Numbered from the stretch's first letter, positions 29,701 through 43,241 are shown. The stretch is DNA of 64,000 nucleotides from Parapristionchus giblindavisi (GCA_943737045.1 CALSFV010000072.1:372001-436000), one strand, 5' to 3'. Made by a program: numbers and translations. The notes: generated from the sequence alone by a model not told the origin.

Positions 29701-30760
29701 GATCTTTGATCTTCTCTCAGTACTGTATCGTATTATGATACTGTATTTGTGCTGAAGACGAATATAATGGATTTAATTATATTGTTATTATTTCAGACCG
29801 AGTCTTTCGACAAGTATGAGGTCCTTCACGCATCATATTGATTGATCAACAACGATGTAAACTCGACAAGGTAATATAGTGAATTATTGATTGACCGATA
29901 CCGAATAAAGATGTTTACGTGTTGTTGTGATCTTTGATCTTCTCTCAGTACTGTATCGTATTATGATACTGTATTTGTGCTGAAGACGAATATAATGGAT
30001 TTAATTATATAGTTATTATTTCAGACCGAGTCTTTCGACAAGTATGAGGTCCTTCACGCATCATATTGATTGATCAACAGCGATGTAAACTCGACAAGGT
30101 AATAGAGTGAATTATTGATTGACGGATACCGAATAAAGATGTTTACGTGTTGTTGTGATTTCAATCTTTGATCTCTCAGTACTGTATCGTATTATGATAC
30201 TGTGTTTCTGCTGAAGACGAATATAATGGATTTAATTATATAGTTATTATTTCAAACCGAGTCTTTCGACAAGTATGAGGTCCTTCACGCATCATATTGA
30301 TTGATTAACAACGATGTAAAATCTACAAGGTAATACAGTGAATTATTGATTGGCCGATACCGAATAAAGATGTTTACGTGTTGTTGTGATTTTAATCTTT
30401 GATCTTCTCTCTGTACTGTATCGTATTATGATACTGTATTTGTGCTGAAGACGAATATAATGGATTTAATTATATAGTTATTATTTCAAACCGAGTCTTT
30501 CGACAAGTATGAGGTCCTTCACGCATCATATTGATTGATCAACAGCGATGTAAACTCGACAAGGTAATACAGTGAATTATTGATTGACCGATACCGAATA
30601 AAGATGTTTACGTGTTGTTGTGATCTTTGATCTTCTCTCAGTACTGTATCGTATTATGATACTGTATTTGTGCTGAAGACGAATATAATGGATTTAATTA
30701 TATAGTTATTATTTCAGACCGAGTCTTTCGAGAAGTATGAGGTCCTTCACGCATCATATT
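23782..30760 (+). repeat. Mosaic satellite segment with partial HOR copies
   Basis: Fragments of the 2082-bp HOR recur out of order, for example the TTAACAACG/ATTGGCCGAT monomer near 25920, 28470 and 30310. They mix with monomers carrying ATACAGAGAATT, GCTGAATACGAAT and TTGACGGATACC. Length variants lacking TTC (GATCTCTCAG) appear near 25790, 28330 and 30175. No gene or foreign insert was seen. Confidence 0.7.
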
Positions 30761-33700
30761 GATTGATCAACAACGATGTAAATTCGACAAGGTAATACAG
30801 TGAATTATTGATTGACCGATACCGAATTAAGATGATCACGTGTTGTTGTGATTTTAATCTTTGATCTTCTCTCAGTACTGTATCGAATTATGATACTGTA
30901 TTTGTGCTGAAGATGAATATAATGGATTTAATTATATAGTTATTATTTCAGACCGAGTCTTTCGACAAGTATGAGGTCCTTTACGCATCATATTGATTGA
31001 TCAACAACGATGTAAATTCGACAAGGTAATACAGTGAATTATTGATTGACCGATACCGAATTAAGATGATCACGTGTTGTTGTGATTTTAATCTTTGATC
31101 TTCTCTCAGTACTGTATCGAATTATGATACTGTATTTGTGCTGAAGATGAATATAATGGATTTAATTATATAGTTATTATTTCAGACCGAGTCTTTCGAC
31201 AAGTATGAGGTCCTTTACGCATCATATTGATTGATCAACAACGATGTAAACTCGACAAGGTAATAGAGTGAATTATTGATTGACCGATGCCGAATAAAGA
31301 TGTTTACGTGTTGCTGTGATCTTTGATCTTCTCTCAGTACTGTATCGTATTATGATACTGTATTTGTGCTGAAGACGAATATAATGGATTTAATTATATT
31401 GTTATTATTTCAGACCGAGTCTTTCGACAAGTATGAGGTCCTTCACGCATCATATTGATTGATCAACAACGATGTAAACTCGACAAGGTAATATAGTGAA
31501 TTATTGATTGACCGATACCGAATAAAGATGTTTACGTGTTGTTGTGATCTTTGATCTTCTCTCAGTACTGTATCGTATTATGATACTGTATTTGTGCTGA
31601 AGACGAATATAATGGATTTAATTATATAGTTATTATTTCAGACCGACTCTTTCGACAAGTATGAGGTCCTTCACGCATCATATTGATTGATCAACAACGA
31701 TGTAAACTCGACAAGGTAATATAGTGAATTATTGATTGACCGATACAGAATAAAGATGTTTACGTGTTGTTGTGATTTTAATCTTTGATCTTCTCTCAGT
31801 ACTGTATCGTATTATGATACTGTATTTGTGCTGAAGATGAATATAATGGATTTAATTATATAGTTATTATTTCAGACCGAGTCTTTCGACAAGTATGAGG
31901 TCCTTTACGCATCATATTGATTGATCAACAACGATGTAAACTCGACAAGGTAATAGAGTGAATTATTGATTGACCGATGCCGAATAAAGATGTTTACGTG
32001 TTGCTGTGATCTTTGATCTTCTCTCAGTACTGTATCGTATTATGATACTGTATTTGTGCTGAAGACGAATATAATGGATTTAATTATATTGTTATTATTT
32101 CAGACCGAGTCTTTCGACAAGTATGAGGTCCTTCACGCATCATATTGATTGATCAACAACGATGTAAACTCGACAAGGTAATATAGTGAATTATTGATTG
32201 ACCGATACCGAATAAAGATGTTTACGTGTTGTTGTGATCTTTGATCTTCTCTCAGTACTGTATCGTATTATGATACTGTATTTGTGCTGAAGACGAATAT
32301 AATGGATTTAATTATATAGTTATTATTTCAGACCGACTCTTTCGACAAGTATGAGGTCCTTCACGCATCATATTGATTGATCAACAACGATGTAAACTCG
32401 ACAAGGTAATATAGTGAATTATTGATTGACCGATACAGAATAAAGATGTTTACGTGTTGTTGTGATTTTAATCTTTGATCTTCTCTCAGTACTGTATCGT
32501 ATTATGATACTGTATTTGTGCTGAAGATGAATATAATGGATTTAATTATATAGTTATTATTTCAGACCGAGTCTTTCGACAAGTATGAGGTCCTTTACGC
32601 ATCATATTGATTGATCAACAACGATGTAAACTCGACAAGGTAATAGAGTGAATTATTGATTGACCGATGCCGAATAAAGATGTTTACGTGTTGCTGTGAT
32701 CTTTGATCTTCTCTCAGTACTGTATCATATTATGATACTGTATTTGTGCTGAAGACGAATATAATGGATTTAATTATATAGTTATTATTTCAGACCGAGT
32801 CTTTCGACAAGTATGAAGTCCTTCACGCATCATATTGATTGATCAACAACGATGTAAACTCGACAAGGTAATATAGTGAATTATTGATTGACCGATACCG
32901 AATAAAGATGTTTACGTGTTGTTGTGATTTTAATCTTTGATCTTCTCTCAGTACTGTATCGTATTATGATACTGTATTTGTGCTGAAGATGAATATAATG
33001 GATTTAATTATATAGTTATTATTTCAGACCGAGTCTTTCGACAAGTATGAGGTCCTTTACGCATCATATTGATTGATCAACAACGATGTAAACTCGACAA
33101 GGTAATAGAGTGAATTATTGATTGACCGATGCCGAATAAAGATGTTTACGTGTTGCTGTGATCTTTGATCTTCTCTCAGTACTGTATCATATTATGATAC
33201 TGTATTTGTGCTGAAGACGAATATAATGGATTTAATTATATAGTTATTATTTCAGACCGAGTCTTTCGACAAGTATGAAGTCCTTCACGCATCATATTGA
33301 TTGATCAACAACGATGTAAACTCGACAAGGTAATATAGTGAATTATTGATTGACCGATACCGAATAAAGATGTTTACGTGTTGTTGTGATTTTAATCTTT
33401 GATCTTCTCTCAGTACTGTATCGTATTATGATACTGTATTTGTGCTGAAGATGAATATAATGGATTTAATTATATAGTTATTATTTCAGACCGAGTCTTT
33501 CGACAAGTATGAAGTCCTTCACGCATCATATTGATTGATCAACAACGATGTAAACTCGACAAGGTAATATAGTGAATTATTGATTGACCGATACCGAATA
33601 AAGATGTTTACGTGTTGTTGTGATTTTAATCTTTGATCTTCTCTCAGTACTGTATCGTATTATGATACTGTATTTGTGCTGAAGATGAATATAATGGATT

Positions 33701-34810
33701 TAATTATATAGTTATTATTTCAGACCGAGTCTTTCGACAAGTATGAGGTCCTTTACGCATCATATTGATTGATCAACAACGATGTAAACTCGACAAGGTA
33801 ATAGAGTGAATTATTGATTGACCGATGCCGAATAAAGATGTTTACGTGTTGCTGTGATCTTTGATCTTCTCTCAGTACTGTATCATATTATGATACTGTA
33901 TTTGTGCTGAAGACGAATATAATGGATTTAATTATATAGTTATTATTTCAGACCGAGTCTTTCGACAAGTATGAAGTCCTTCACGCATCATATTGATTGA
34001 TCAACAACGATGTAAACTCGACAAGGTAATATAGTGAATTATTGATTGACCGATACCGAATAAAGATGTTTACGTGTTGTTGTGATTTTAATCTTTGATC
34101 TTCTCTCAGTACTGTATCGTATTATGATACTGTATTTGTGCTGAAGATGAATATAATGGATTTAATTATATAGTTATTATTTCAGACCGAGTCTTTCGAC
34201 AAGTATGAAGTCCTTCACGCATCATATTGATTGATCAACAACGATGTAAACTCGACAAGGTAATATAGTGAATTATTGATTGACCGATACCGAATAAAGA
34301 TGTTTACGTGTTGTTGTGATTTTAATCTTTGATCTTCTCTCAGTACTGTATCGTATTATGATACTGTATTTGTGCTGAAGATGAATATAATGGATTTAAT
34401 TATATAGTTATTATTTCAGACCGAGTCTTTCGACAAGTATGAGGTCCTTTACGCATCATATTGATTGATCAACAACGATGTAAACTCGACAAGGTAATAT
34501 AGTGAATTATTGATTGACCGATACCGAATAAAGATGTTTACGTGTTGTTGTGATTTTAATCTTTGATCTTCTCTCAGTACTGTATCGTATTATGATACTG
34601 TATTTGTGCTGAAGATGAATATAATGGATTTAATTATATAGTTATTATTTCAGACCGAGTCTTTCGACAAGTATGAGGTCCTTTACGCATCATATTGATT
34701 GATCAACAACGATGTAAACTCGACAAGGTAATAGAGTGAATTATTGATTGACCGATGCCGAATAAAGATGTTTACGTGTTGCTGTGATCTTTGATCTTCT
34801 CTCAGTACTG

Positions 34811-34834
34811 TATCATATTATGTATCATATTATG
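34811..34834 (+). repeat. 12-bp direct duplication inside a monomer (copy 1)
   Basis: TATCATATTATG is present twice in a row, making this monomer 240 bp instead of 228. The same duplication occurs at 35753-35776 and 38087-38110. It is a tracer for copying of whole monomer blocks. Confidence 0.9.
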
Positions 34835-35752
34835 ATACTGTATTTGTGCTGAAGACGAATATAATGGATTTAATTATATAGTTATTATTTCAGACCGAGT
34901 CTTTCGACAAGTATGAAGTCCTTCACGCATCATATTGATTGATCAACAACGATGTAAACTCGACAAGGTAATATAGTGAATTATTGATTGACCGATACCG
35001 AATAAAGATGTTTACGTGTTGTTGTGATTTTAATCTTTGATCTTCTCTCAGTACTGTATCGTATTATGATACTGTATTTGTGCTGAAGATGAATATAATG
35101 GATTTAATTATATAGTTATTATTTCAGACCGAGTCTTTCGACAAGTATGAGGTCCTTTACGCATCATATTGATTGATTAACAACGATGTAAAATCTACAA
35201 GGTAATACAGTGAATTATTGATTGACGGATACCGAATAAAGATGTTTACGTGTTGTTGTGATTTTAATCTTTGATCTTCTCTCAGTACTGTATCGTATTA
35301 TGATACTGTATTTGTGCTGAAGATGAATATAATGGATTTAATTATATAGTTATTATTTCAGACCGAGTCTTTCGACAAGTATGAGGTCCTTTACGCATCA
35401 TATTGATTGATCAACAACGATGTAAACTCGACAAGGTAATATAGTGAATTATTGATTGACCGATACCGAATAAAGATGTTTACGTGTTGTTGTGATTTTA
35501 ATCTTTGATCTTCTCTCAGTACTGTATCGTATTATGATACTGTATTTGTGCTGAAGATGAATATAATGGATTTAATTATATAGTTATTATTTCAGACCGA
35601 GTCTTTCGACAAGTATGAGGTCCTTTACGCATCATATTGATTGATCAACAACGATGTAAACTCGACAAGGTAATAGAGTGAATTATTGATTGACCGATGC
35701 CGAATAAAGATGTTTACGTGTTGCTGTGATCTTTGATCTTCTCTCAGTACTG

Positions 35753-35776
35753 TATCATATTATGTATCATATTATG
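35753..35776 (+). repeat. 12-bp direct duplication inside a monomer (copy 2)
   Basis: Same TATCATATTATG doubling as at 34811. The 942-bp distance is three 234-bp monomers plus one 240-bp monomer. Confidence 0.9.
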
Positions 35777-38086
35777 ATACTGTATTTGTGCTGAAGACGA
35801 ATATAATGGATTTAATTATATAGTTATTATTTCAGACCGAGTCTTTCGACAAGTATGAAGTCCTTCACGCATCATATTGATTGATCAACAACGATGTAAA
35901 CTCGACAAGGTAATATAGTGAATTATTGATTGACCGATACCGAATAAAGATGTTTACGTGTTGTTGTGATTTTAATCTTTGATCTTCTCTCAGTACTGTA
36001 TCGTATTATGATACTGTATTTGTGCTGAAGATGAATATAATGGATTTAATTATATAGTTATTATTTCAGACCGAGTCTTTCGACAAGTATGAGGTCCTTT
36101 ACGCATCATATTGATTGATCAACAACGATGTAAACTCGACAAGGTAATAGAGTGAATTATTGATTGACCGATGCCGAATAAAGATGTTTACGTGTTGCTG
36201 TGATCTTTGATCTTCTCTCAGTACTGTATCATATTATGATACTGTATTTGTGCTGAAGACGAATATAATGGATTTAATTATATAGTTATTATTTCAGACC
36301 GAGTCTTTCGACAAGTATGAAGTCCTTCACGCATCATATTGATTGATCAACATCGATGTAAACTCGACAAGGTAATATAGTGAATTATTGATTGACCGAT
36401 ACCGAATAAAGATGTTTACGTGTTGTTGTGATTTTAATCTTTGATCTTCTCTCAGTACTGTATCGTATTATGATACTGTATTTGTGCTGAAGATGAATAT
36501 AATGGATTTAATTATATAGTTATTATTTCAGACCGAGTCTTTCGACAAGTATGAAGTCCTTCACGCATCATATTGATTGATCAACAACGATGTAAACTCG
36601 ACAAGGTAATATAGTGAATTATTGATTGACCGATACCGAATAAAGATGTTTACGTGTTGTTGTGATTTTAATCTTTGATCTTCTCTCAGTACTGTATCGT
36701 ATTATGATACTGTATTTGTGCTGAAGATGAATATAATGGATTTAATTATATAGTTATTATTTCAGACCGAGTCTTTCGACAAGTATGAGGTCCTTTACGC
36801 ATCATATTGATTGATCAACAACGATGTAAACTCGACAAGGTAATATAGTGAATTATTGATTGACCGATACCGAATAAAGATGTTTACGTGTTGTTGTGAT
36901 TTTAATCTTTGATCTTCTCTCAGTACTGTATCGTATTATGATACTGTATTTGTGCTGAAGATGAATATAATGGATTTAATTATATAGTTATTATTTCAGA
37001 CCGAGTCTTTCGACAAGTATGAGGTCCTTTACGCATCATATTGATTGATCAACAACGATGTAAACTCGACAAGGTAATAGAGTGAATTATTGATTGACCG
37101 ATGCCGAATAAAGATGTTTACGTGTTGCTGTGATCTTTGATCTTCTCTCAGTACTGTATCATATTATGATACTGTATTTGTGCTGAAGACGAATATAATG
37201 GATTTAATTATATAGTTATTATTTCAGACCGAGTCTTTCGACAAGTATGAAGTCCTTCACGCATCATATTGATTGATCAACAACGATGTAAACTCGACAA
37301 GGTAATATAGTGAATAATTGATTGACCGATACCGAATAAAGATGTTTACGTGTTGTTGTGATTTTAATCTTTGATCTTCTCTCAGTACTGTATCGTATTA
37401 TGATACTGTATTTGTGCTGAAGATGAATATAATGGATTTAATTATATAGTTATTATTTCAGACCGAGTCTTTCGACAAGTATGAGGTCCTTTACGCATCA
37501 TATTGATTGATTAACAACGATGTAAAATCTACAAGGTAATACAGTGAATTATTGATTGACGGATACCGAATAAAGATGTTTACGTGTTGTTGTGATTTTA
37601 ATCTTTGATCTTCTCTCAGTACTGTATCGTATTATGATACTGTATTTGTGCTGAAGATGAATATAATGGATTTAATTATATAGTTATTATTTCAGACCGA
37701 GTCTTTCGACAAGTATGAGGTCCTTTACGCATCATATTGATTGATCAACAACGATGTAAACTCGACAAGGTAATATAGTGAATTATTGATTGACCGATAC
37801 CGAATAAAGATGTTTACGTGTTGTTGTGATTTTAATCTTTGATCTTCTCTCAGTACTGTATCGTATTATGATACTGTATTTGTGCTGAAGATGAATATAA
37901 TGGATTTAATTATATAGTTATTATTTCAGACCGAGTCTTTCGACAAGTATGAGGTCCTTTACGCATCATATTGATTGATCAACAACGATGTAAACTCGAC
38001 AAGGTAATAGAGTGAATTATTGATTGACCGATGCCGAATAAAGATGTTTACGTGTTGCTGTGATCTTTGATCTTCTCTCAGTACTG

Positions 38087-38110
38087 TATCATATTATGTA
38101 TCATATTATG
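38087..38110 (+). repeat. 12-bp direct duplication inside a monomer (copy 3)
   Basis: Same TATCATATTATG doubling, 2334 bp after copy 2, in register with the 10-monomer HOR. Confidence 0.9.
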
Positions 38111-38600
38111 ATACTGTATTTGTGCTGAAGACGAATATAATGGATTTAATTATATAGTTATTATTTCAGACCGAGTCTTTCGACAAGTATGAAGTCCTTC
38201 ACGCATCATATTGATTGATCAACAACGATGTAAACTCGACAAGGTAATATAGTGAATTATTGATTGACCGATACCGAATAAAGATGTTTACGTGTTGTTG
38301 TGATTTTAATCTTTGATCTTCTCTCAGTACTGTATCGTATTATGATACTGTATTTGTGCTGAAGATGAATATAATGGATTTAATTATATAGTTATTATTT
38401 CAGACCGAGTCTTTCGACAAGTATGAGGTCCTTTACGCATCATATTGATTGATCAACAACGATGTAAGCTCGACAAGGTAATAGAGTGAATTATTGATTG
38501 ACCGATGCCGAATAAAGATGTTTACGTGTTGCTGTGATCTTTGATCTTCTCTCAGTACTGTATCATATTATGATACTGTATTTGTGCTGAAGACGAATAT

Positions 38601-41600
38601 AATGGATTTAATTATATAGTTATTATTTCAGACCGAGTCTTTCGACAAGTATGAGGTCCTTCACGCATCATATTGATTGATCAACAACGATGTAAACTCG
38701 ACAAGGTAATATAGTGAATTATTGATTGACCGATACCGAATAAAGATGTTTACGTGTTTTTGTGATTTTAATCTTTGATCTTCTCTCAGTACTGTATCGT
38801 ATTATGATACTGTATTTGTGCTGAAGACGAATATAATGGATTTAATTATATAGTTATTATTTCAGACCGAGTCTTTCGACAAGTATGAGGTCCTTCACGC
38901 ATCATATTGATTGATCAACAACGATGTAAACTCGACAAGGTAATACAGAGAATTATTGATTGACCGATACCGAATAAAGATGTTTACGTGTTGTTGTGAT
39001 CTTTGATCTTCTCTCAGTACTGTATCGTATTATGATACTGTATTTGTGCTGAAGACGAATATAATGGATTTAATTATATAGTTATTGTTTCAGACCGAGT
39101 CTTTCGACAAGTATGAGGTCCTTTACGCATCATATTGATTGATCAACAACGATGTAAACTCGACAAGGTAATAGAGTGAATTATTGATTGACCGATACCG
39201 AATAAAGATGTTTACGTGTTGTTGTGATCTTTGATCTTCTCTCAGTACTGTATCGTATTATGATACTGTATTTGTGCTGAAGACGACTATAATGGATTTA
39301 ATTATATAGTTATTATTTCAGACCGAGTCTTTCGACAAGTATGAGGTCCTTCACGCATCATATTGATTGATCAACAACGATGTAAACTCGACAAGGTAAT
39401 ATAGTGAATTATTGATTGACCGATACCGAATAAAGATGTTTACGTGTTGTTGTGATCTTTGATCTTCTCTCAGTACTGTATCATATTATGATACTGTATT
39501 TGTGCTGAAGACGAATATAATGGATTTAATTATATAGTTATTATTTCAGACCGAGTCTTTCGACAAGTATGAAGTCCTTCACGCATCATATTGATTGATC
39601 AACAACGATGTAAACTCGACAAGGTAATATAGTGAATTATTGATTGACCGATACCGAATAAAGATGTTTACGTGTTGTTGTGATTTTAATCTTTGATCTT
39701 CTCTCAGTACTGTATCGTATTATGATACTGTATTTGTGCTGAAGACGAATATAATGGATTTAATTATATAGTTATTATTTCAGACCGAGTCTTTCGACAA
39801 GTATGAGGTCCTTCACGCATCATATTGATTGATCAACAACGATGTAAACTCGACAAGGTAATACAGAGAATTATTGATTGACCGATACCGAATAAAGATG
39901 TTTACGTGTTGTTGTGATCTTTGATCTTCTCTCAGTACTGTATCGTATTATGATACTGTATTTGTGCTGAAGACGAATATAATGGATTTAATTATATAGT
40001 TATTGTTTCAGACCGAGTCTTTCGACAAGTATGAGGTCCTTTACGCATCATATTGATTGATCAACAACGATGTAAACTCGACAAGGTAATAGAGTGAATT
40101 ATTGATTGACCGATACCGAATAAAGATGTTTACGTGTTGTTGTGATCTTTGATCTTCTCTCAGTACTGTATCGTATTATGATACTGTATTTGTGCTGAAG
40201 ACGACTATAATGGATTTAATTATATAGTTATTATTTCAGACCGAGTCTTTCGACAAGTATGAGGTCCTTCACGCATCATATTGATTGATCAACAACGATG
40301 TAAACTCGACAAGGTAATATAGTGAATTATTGATTGACCGATACCGAATAAAGATGTTTACGTGTTGTTGTGATTTTAATCTTTGATCTTCTCTCAGTAC
40401 TGTATCGTATTATGATACTGTATTTGTGCTGAAGACGAATATAATGGATTTAATTATATAGTTATTATTTCAGACCGAGTCTTTCGACAAGTATGAGGTC
40501 CTTCACGCATCATATTGATTGATCAACAACGATGTAAACTCGACAAGGTAATATAGTGAATTATTGATTGACCGATACCGAATAAAGATGTTTACGTGTT
40601 GTTGTGATCTTTGATCTTCTCTCAGTACTGTATCATATTATGATACTGTATTTGTGCTGAAGACGAATATAATGGATTTAATTATATAGTTATTATTTCA
40701 GACCGAGTCTTTCGACAAGTATGAAGTCCTTCACGCATCATATTGATTGATCAACAACGATGTAAACTCGACAAGGTAATATAGTGAATTATTGATTGAC
40801 CGATACCGAATAAAGATGTTTACGTGTTGTTGTGATTTTAATCTTTGATCTTCTCTCAGTACTGTATCGTATTATGATACTGTATTTGTGCTGAAGACGA
40901 ATATAATGGATTTAATTATATAGTTATTATTTCAGACCGAGTCTTTCGACAAGTATGAGGTCCTTCACGCATCATATTGATTGATCAACAACGATGTAAA
41001 CTCGACAAGGTAATACAGAGAATTATTGATTGACCGATACCGAATAAAGATGTTTACGTGTTGTTGTGATCTTTGATCTTCTCTCAGTACTGTATCGTAT
41101 TATGATACTGTATTTGTGCTGAAGACGAATATAATGGATTTAATTATATAGTTATTGTTTCAGACCGAGTCTTTCGACAAGTATGAGGTCCTTTACGCAT
41201 CATATTGATTGATCAACAACGATGTAAACTCGACAAGGTAATAGAGTGAATTATTGATTGACCGATACCGAATAAAGATGTTTACGTGTTGTTGTGATCT
41301 TTGATCTTCTCTCAGTACTGTATCGTATTATGATACTGTATTTGTGCTGAAGACGACTATAATGGATTTAATTATATAGTTATTATTTCAGACCGAGTCT
41401 TTCGACAAGTATGAGGTCCTTCACGCATCATATTGATTGATCAACAACGATGTAAACTCGACAAGGTAATATAGTGAATTATTGATTGACCGATACCGAA
41501 TAAAGATGTTTACGTGTTGTTGTGATTTTAATCTTTGATCTTCTCTCAGTACTGTATCGTATTATGATACTGTATTTGTGCTGAAGACGAATATAATGGA

Positions 41601-42828
41601 TTTAATTATATAGTTATTATTTCAGACCGAGTCTTTCGACAAGTATGAGGTCCTTCACGCATCATATTGATTGATCAACAACGATGTAAACTCGACAAGG
41701 TAATACAGAGAATTATTGATTGACCGATACCGAATAAAGATGTTTACGTGTTGTTGTGATTTTAATCTTTGATCTTCTCTCAGTACTGTATCGTATTATG
41801 ATACTGTATTTGTGCTGAAGACGAATATAATGGATTTAATTATATAGTTATTATTTCAGACCGAGTCTTTCGACAAGTATGAGGTCCTTCACGCATCATA
41901 TTGATTGATCAACAACGATGTAAACTCGACAAGGTAATATAGTGAATTATTGATTGACCGATACCGAATAAAGATGTTTACGTGTTGTTGTGATTTTAAT
42001 CTTTGATCTTCTCTCAGTACTGTATCGTATTATGATACTGTATTTGTGCTGAAGACGAATATAATGGATTTAATTATATAGTTATTATTTCAGACCGAGT
42101 CTTTCGACAAGTATGAGGTCCTTCACGCATCATATTGATTGATCAACAACGATGTAAACTCGACAAGGTAATACAGAGAATTATTGATTGACCGATACCG
42201 AATAAAGATGTTTACGTGTTGTTGTGATCTTTGATCTTCTCTCAGTACTGTATCGTATTATGATACTGTATTTGTGCTGAAGACGAATATAATGGATTTA
42301 ATTATATAGTTATTGTTTCAGACCGAGTCTTTCGACAAGTATGAGGTCCTTTACGCATCATATTGATTGATCAACAACGATGTAAACTCGACAAGGTAAT
42401 AGAGTGAATTATTGATTGACCGATACCGAATAAAGATGTTTACGTGTTGTTGTGATCTTTGATCTTCTCTCAGTACTGTATCGTATTATGATACTGTATT
42501 TGTGCTGAAGACGACTATAATGGATTTAATTATATAGTTATTATTTCAGACCGAGTCTTTCGACAAGGATGAGGTCCTTCACGCATCATATTGATTGATC
42601 AACAACGATGTAAACTCGACAAGGTAATACAGTGAATTATTGATTGACCGATACCGAATAAAGATGTTTACGTGTTGTTGTGATCTTTGATCTTCTCTCA
42701 GTACTGTATCGTATTATGATACTGTATTTGTGCTGAAGACGAATATAATAGATTTAATTATATAGTTATTGTTTCAGACCGAGTCTTTCGACAAGTATGA
42801 GGTCCTTCACGCATCATATTGATTGATC
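38601..42828 (+). repeat. 4/5-monomer HOR flanking element copy 1 on the left
   Basis: The marker AGACGACTATAATGG occurs at 39281, 40199, 41351 and 42509, steps of 918, 1152 and 1158 bp (four, five and five monomers). The last two monomers carry private changes, ACAAGGATGAGG near 42566 and ATAATAGATTT near 42746. Both reappear just left of element copy 2 (near 49354 and 49534), linking the two loci. Confidence 0.8.
42824..42828 (+). repeat. Target-site duplication, left, element copy 1
   Basis: TGATC directly precedes the TG of the 5' LTR and is repeated directly after the CA of the 3' LTR at 45934-45938. The uninterrupted monomer has a single TGATC in the palindrome TTGATCAA, so these 5 bp are a true duplication made at insertion. 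Confidence 0.9.
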
Positions 42829-42829
42829 T

Positions 42830-42847
42830 GTAGCGACTTGTCGCTAC
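42830..42847 (+). other. Perfect 8-bp hairpin at LTR start (type A)
   Basis: GTAGCGAC, two-base TT loop, GTCGCTAC: eight perfect pairs. The type-B LTR has GTAGTGAC-TT-GTCACTAC, in which both arms changed so that pairing is kept. Confidence 0.85.
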
Positions 42848-42934
42848 CTTCATTCATAATTAGTTCACTCTGCAATAATACTATTCAAATTGGTATAATC
42901 CAATTATCTATCATTCATATGTTCATGCCACTAG

Positions 42935-42942
42935 TATATAAG
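42935..42942 (+). promoter_or_regulatory. Putative TATA box of 5' LTR
   Basis: TATATAAG about 107 bp into the LTR, conserved in all four LTRs. It is the likely core promoter, which would place the U3/R border a few tens of bases downstream. Confidence 0.6.
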
Positions 42943-43033
42943 ACCATTCCATCACCAAACACTTCACCTTATCGGTCCGATCTAGAGAGTCGTCAATCTC
43001 CTCTTATTCAGTCCCCCAAATCAATCCCAATAT

Positions 43034-43080
43034 CAGTGGTTAAACCCCACACCTCAATTCCAGTGGTTAAACCCCACACC
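43034..43080 (+). repeat. LTR minisatellite, two GGTTAAACC units
   Basis: CAGTGGTTAAACCCCACACC occurs twice with a 27-bp period. Copy 2 has one unit here, and the type-B 3' LTR has three units. The core GGTTAAACC is an odd-length palindrome. It lies between the TATA box and AATAAA, so probably in R. Confidence 0.88.
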
Positions 43081-43109
43081 AACCTGTACGACCCCCCAAT
43101 TGTATTATA

Positions 43110-43115
43110 AATAAA
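43110..43115 (+). terminator. Putative polyadenylation signal, 5' LTR
   Basis: AATAAA within a very AT-rich stretch, at the same place in every LTR and overlapping a TAA stop of the frame that crosses the LTR. Confidence 0.55.
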
Positions 43116-43231
43116 TATATTTAAATATAATCCTTTGTATTACACACTACCATTGTACCAAATAAGGGCAAGGGTAGTCGTCCTCCGTTGTATTCCATAG
43201 TCAAACAACACTCCCGTAGGGAGTCGTTACA

Positions 43232-43241
43232 TGGTGCACGG
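43232..43241 (+). other. Putative tRNA primer-binding site
   Basis: TGGTGCACGG begins immediately after the CA of the 5' LTR. TGG is the complement of the tRNA CCA end, so position and start fit a PBS. The match to a particular tRNA is not known. A second candidate, TGGCAGCAAGC, lies 31 bp further on at 43263. Confidence 0.55.

Larger units (their letters stand above)
30761..38600 (+). repeat. Satellite HOR domain with 2334-bp (10-monomer) repeats
   Basis: Monomers marked GCTGTGATC plus TATCATATTATG alternate with ATATAGTG/GATTTTAATC monomers. Two rare markers recur 2334 bp apart: the 12-bp duplication at 35753 and 38087, and the TTAACAACG/AATCTACAAGG monomer near 35175 and 37509. Smaller steps of two, three and four monomers are nested inside. 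Near 29450, 30835 and 31066 a GATGATCACGTG variant marks a local tandem duplication at the left edge. Confidence 0.75.
1..42828 (+). repeat. Satellite array, left block (228/234-bp monomers)
   Basis: Uninterrupted head-to-tail tandem repeat, all in one orientation, cut by the window start and by the first retroelement. Each monomer carries the same landmarks in order: TTGATCAAC, CTCGACAAGGTAATA, ATTGACCGATACCGAATAAAG, TTTACGTGTTG, TCTTCTCTCAGTACTGTATC, TGATACTGTATTTGTGCTG, TATAATGGATTTAATTATA, CAGACCGAGTCTTTCGAC and CACGCATCATA. Two length classes dominate: 234 bp when the sequence after GTTGTTGTGA contains TTTTAA, and 228 bp when those 6 bp are absent. Minor forms lack TTC in GATCTTCTCTC or one G in TATGAGGTCC. 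No long reading frame was found on either strand, and no embedded gene was noticed. Function is unknown; centromeric or other heterochromatic DNA is an inference. Confidence 0.98.
42829..43231 (+). repeat. 5' LTR (type A), copy 1
   Basis: A 403-bp LTR starting TGTAGCGAC and ending GTCGTTACA, an imperfect 9-bp terminal inverted repeat with TG/CA ends. It contains a perfect hairpin at its start, a TATA box, two GGTTAAACC minisatellite units and AATAAA. It resembles the 3' LTR of the same element but differs at about 16 of the first 114 positions, whereas it differs at only one of 110 positions from the internal LTR fragment at 44948. Confidence 0.92.

Noticed and set aside
1..42828. CRISPR-like regular repeats
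   Set aside because: The whole 228/234-bp unit repeats with no unique spacers between short repeats, and no cas-type gene exists; it is a eukaryotic satellite.
42823..43110. 95-codon frame across the 5' LTR as an independent gene
   Set aside because: It would need a TTG start lying in satellite DNA. It matters only as part of the frame that can enter the 3' LTR.
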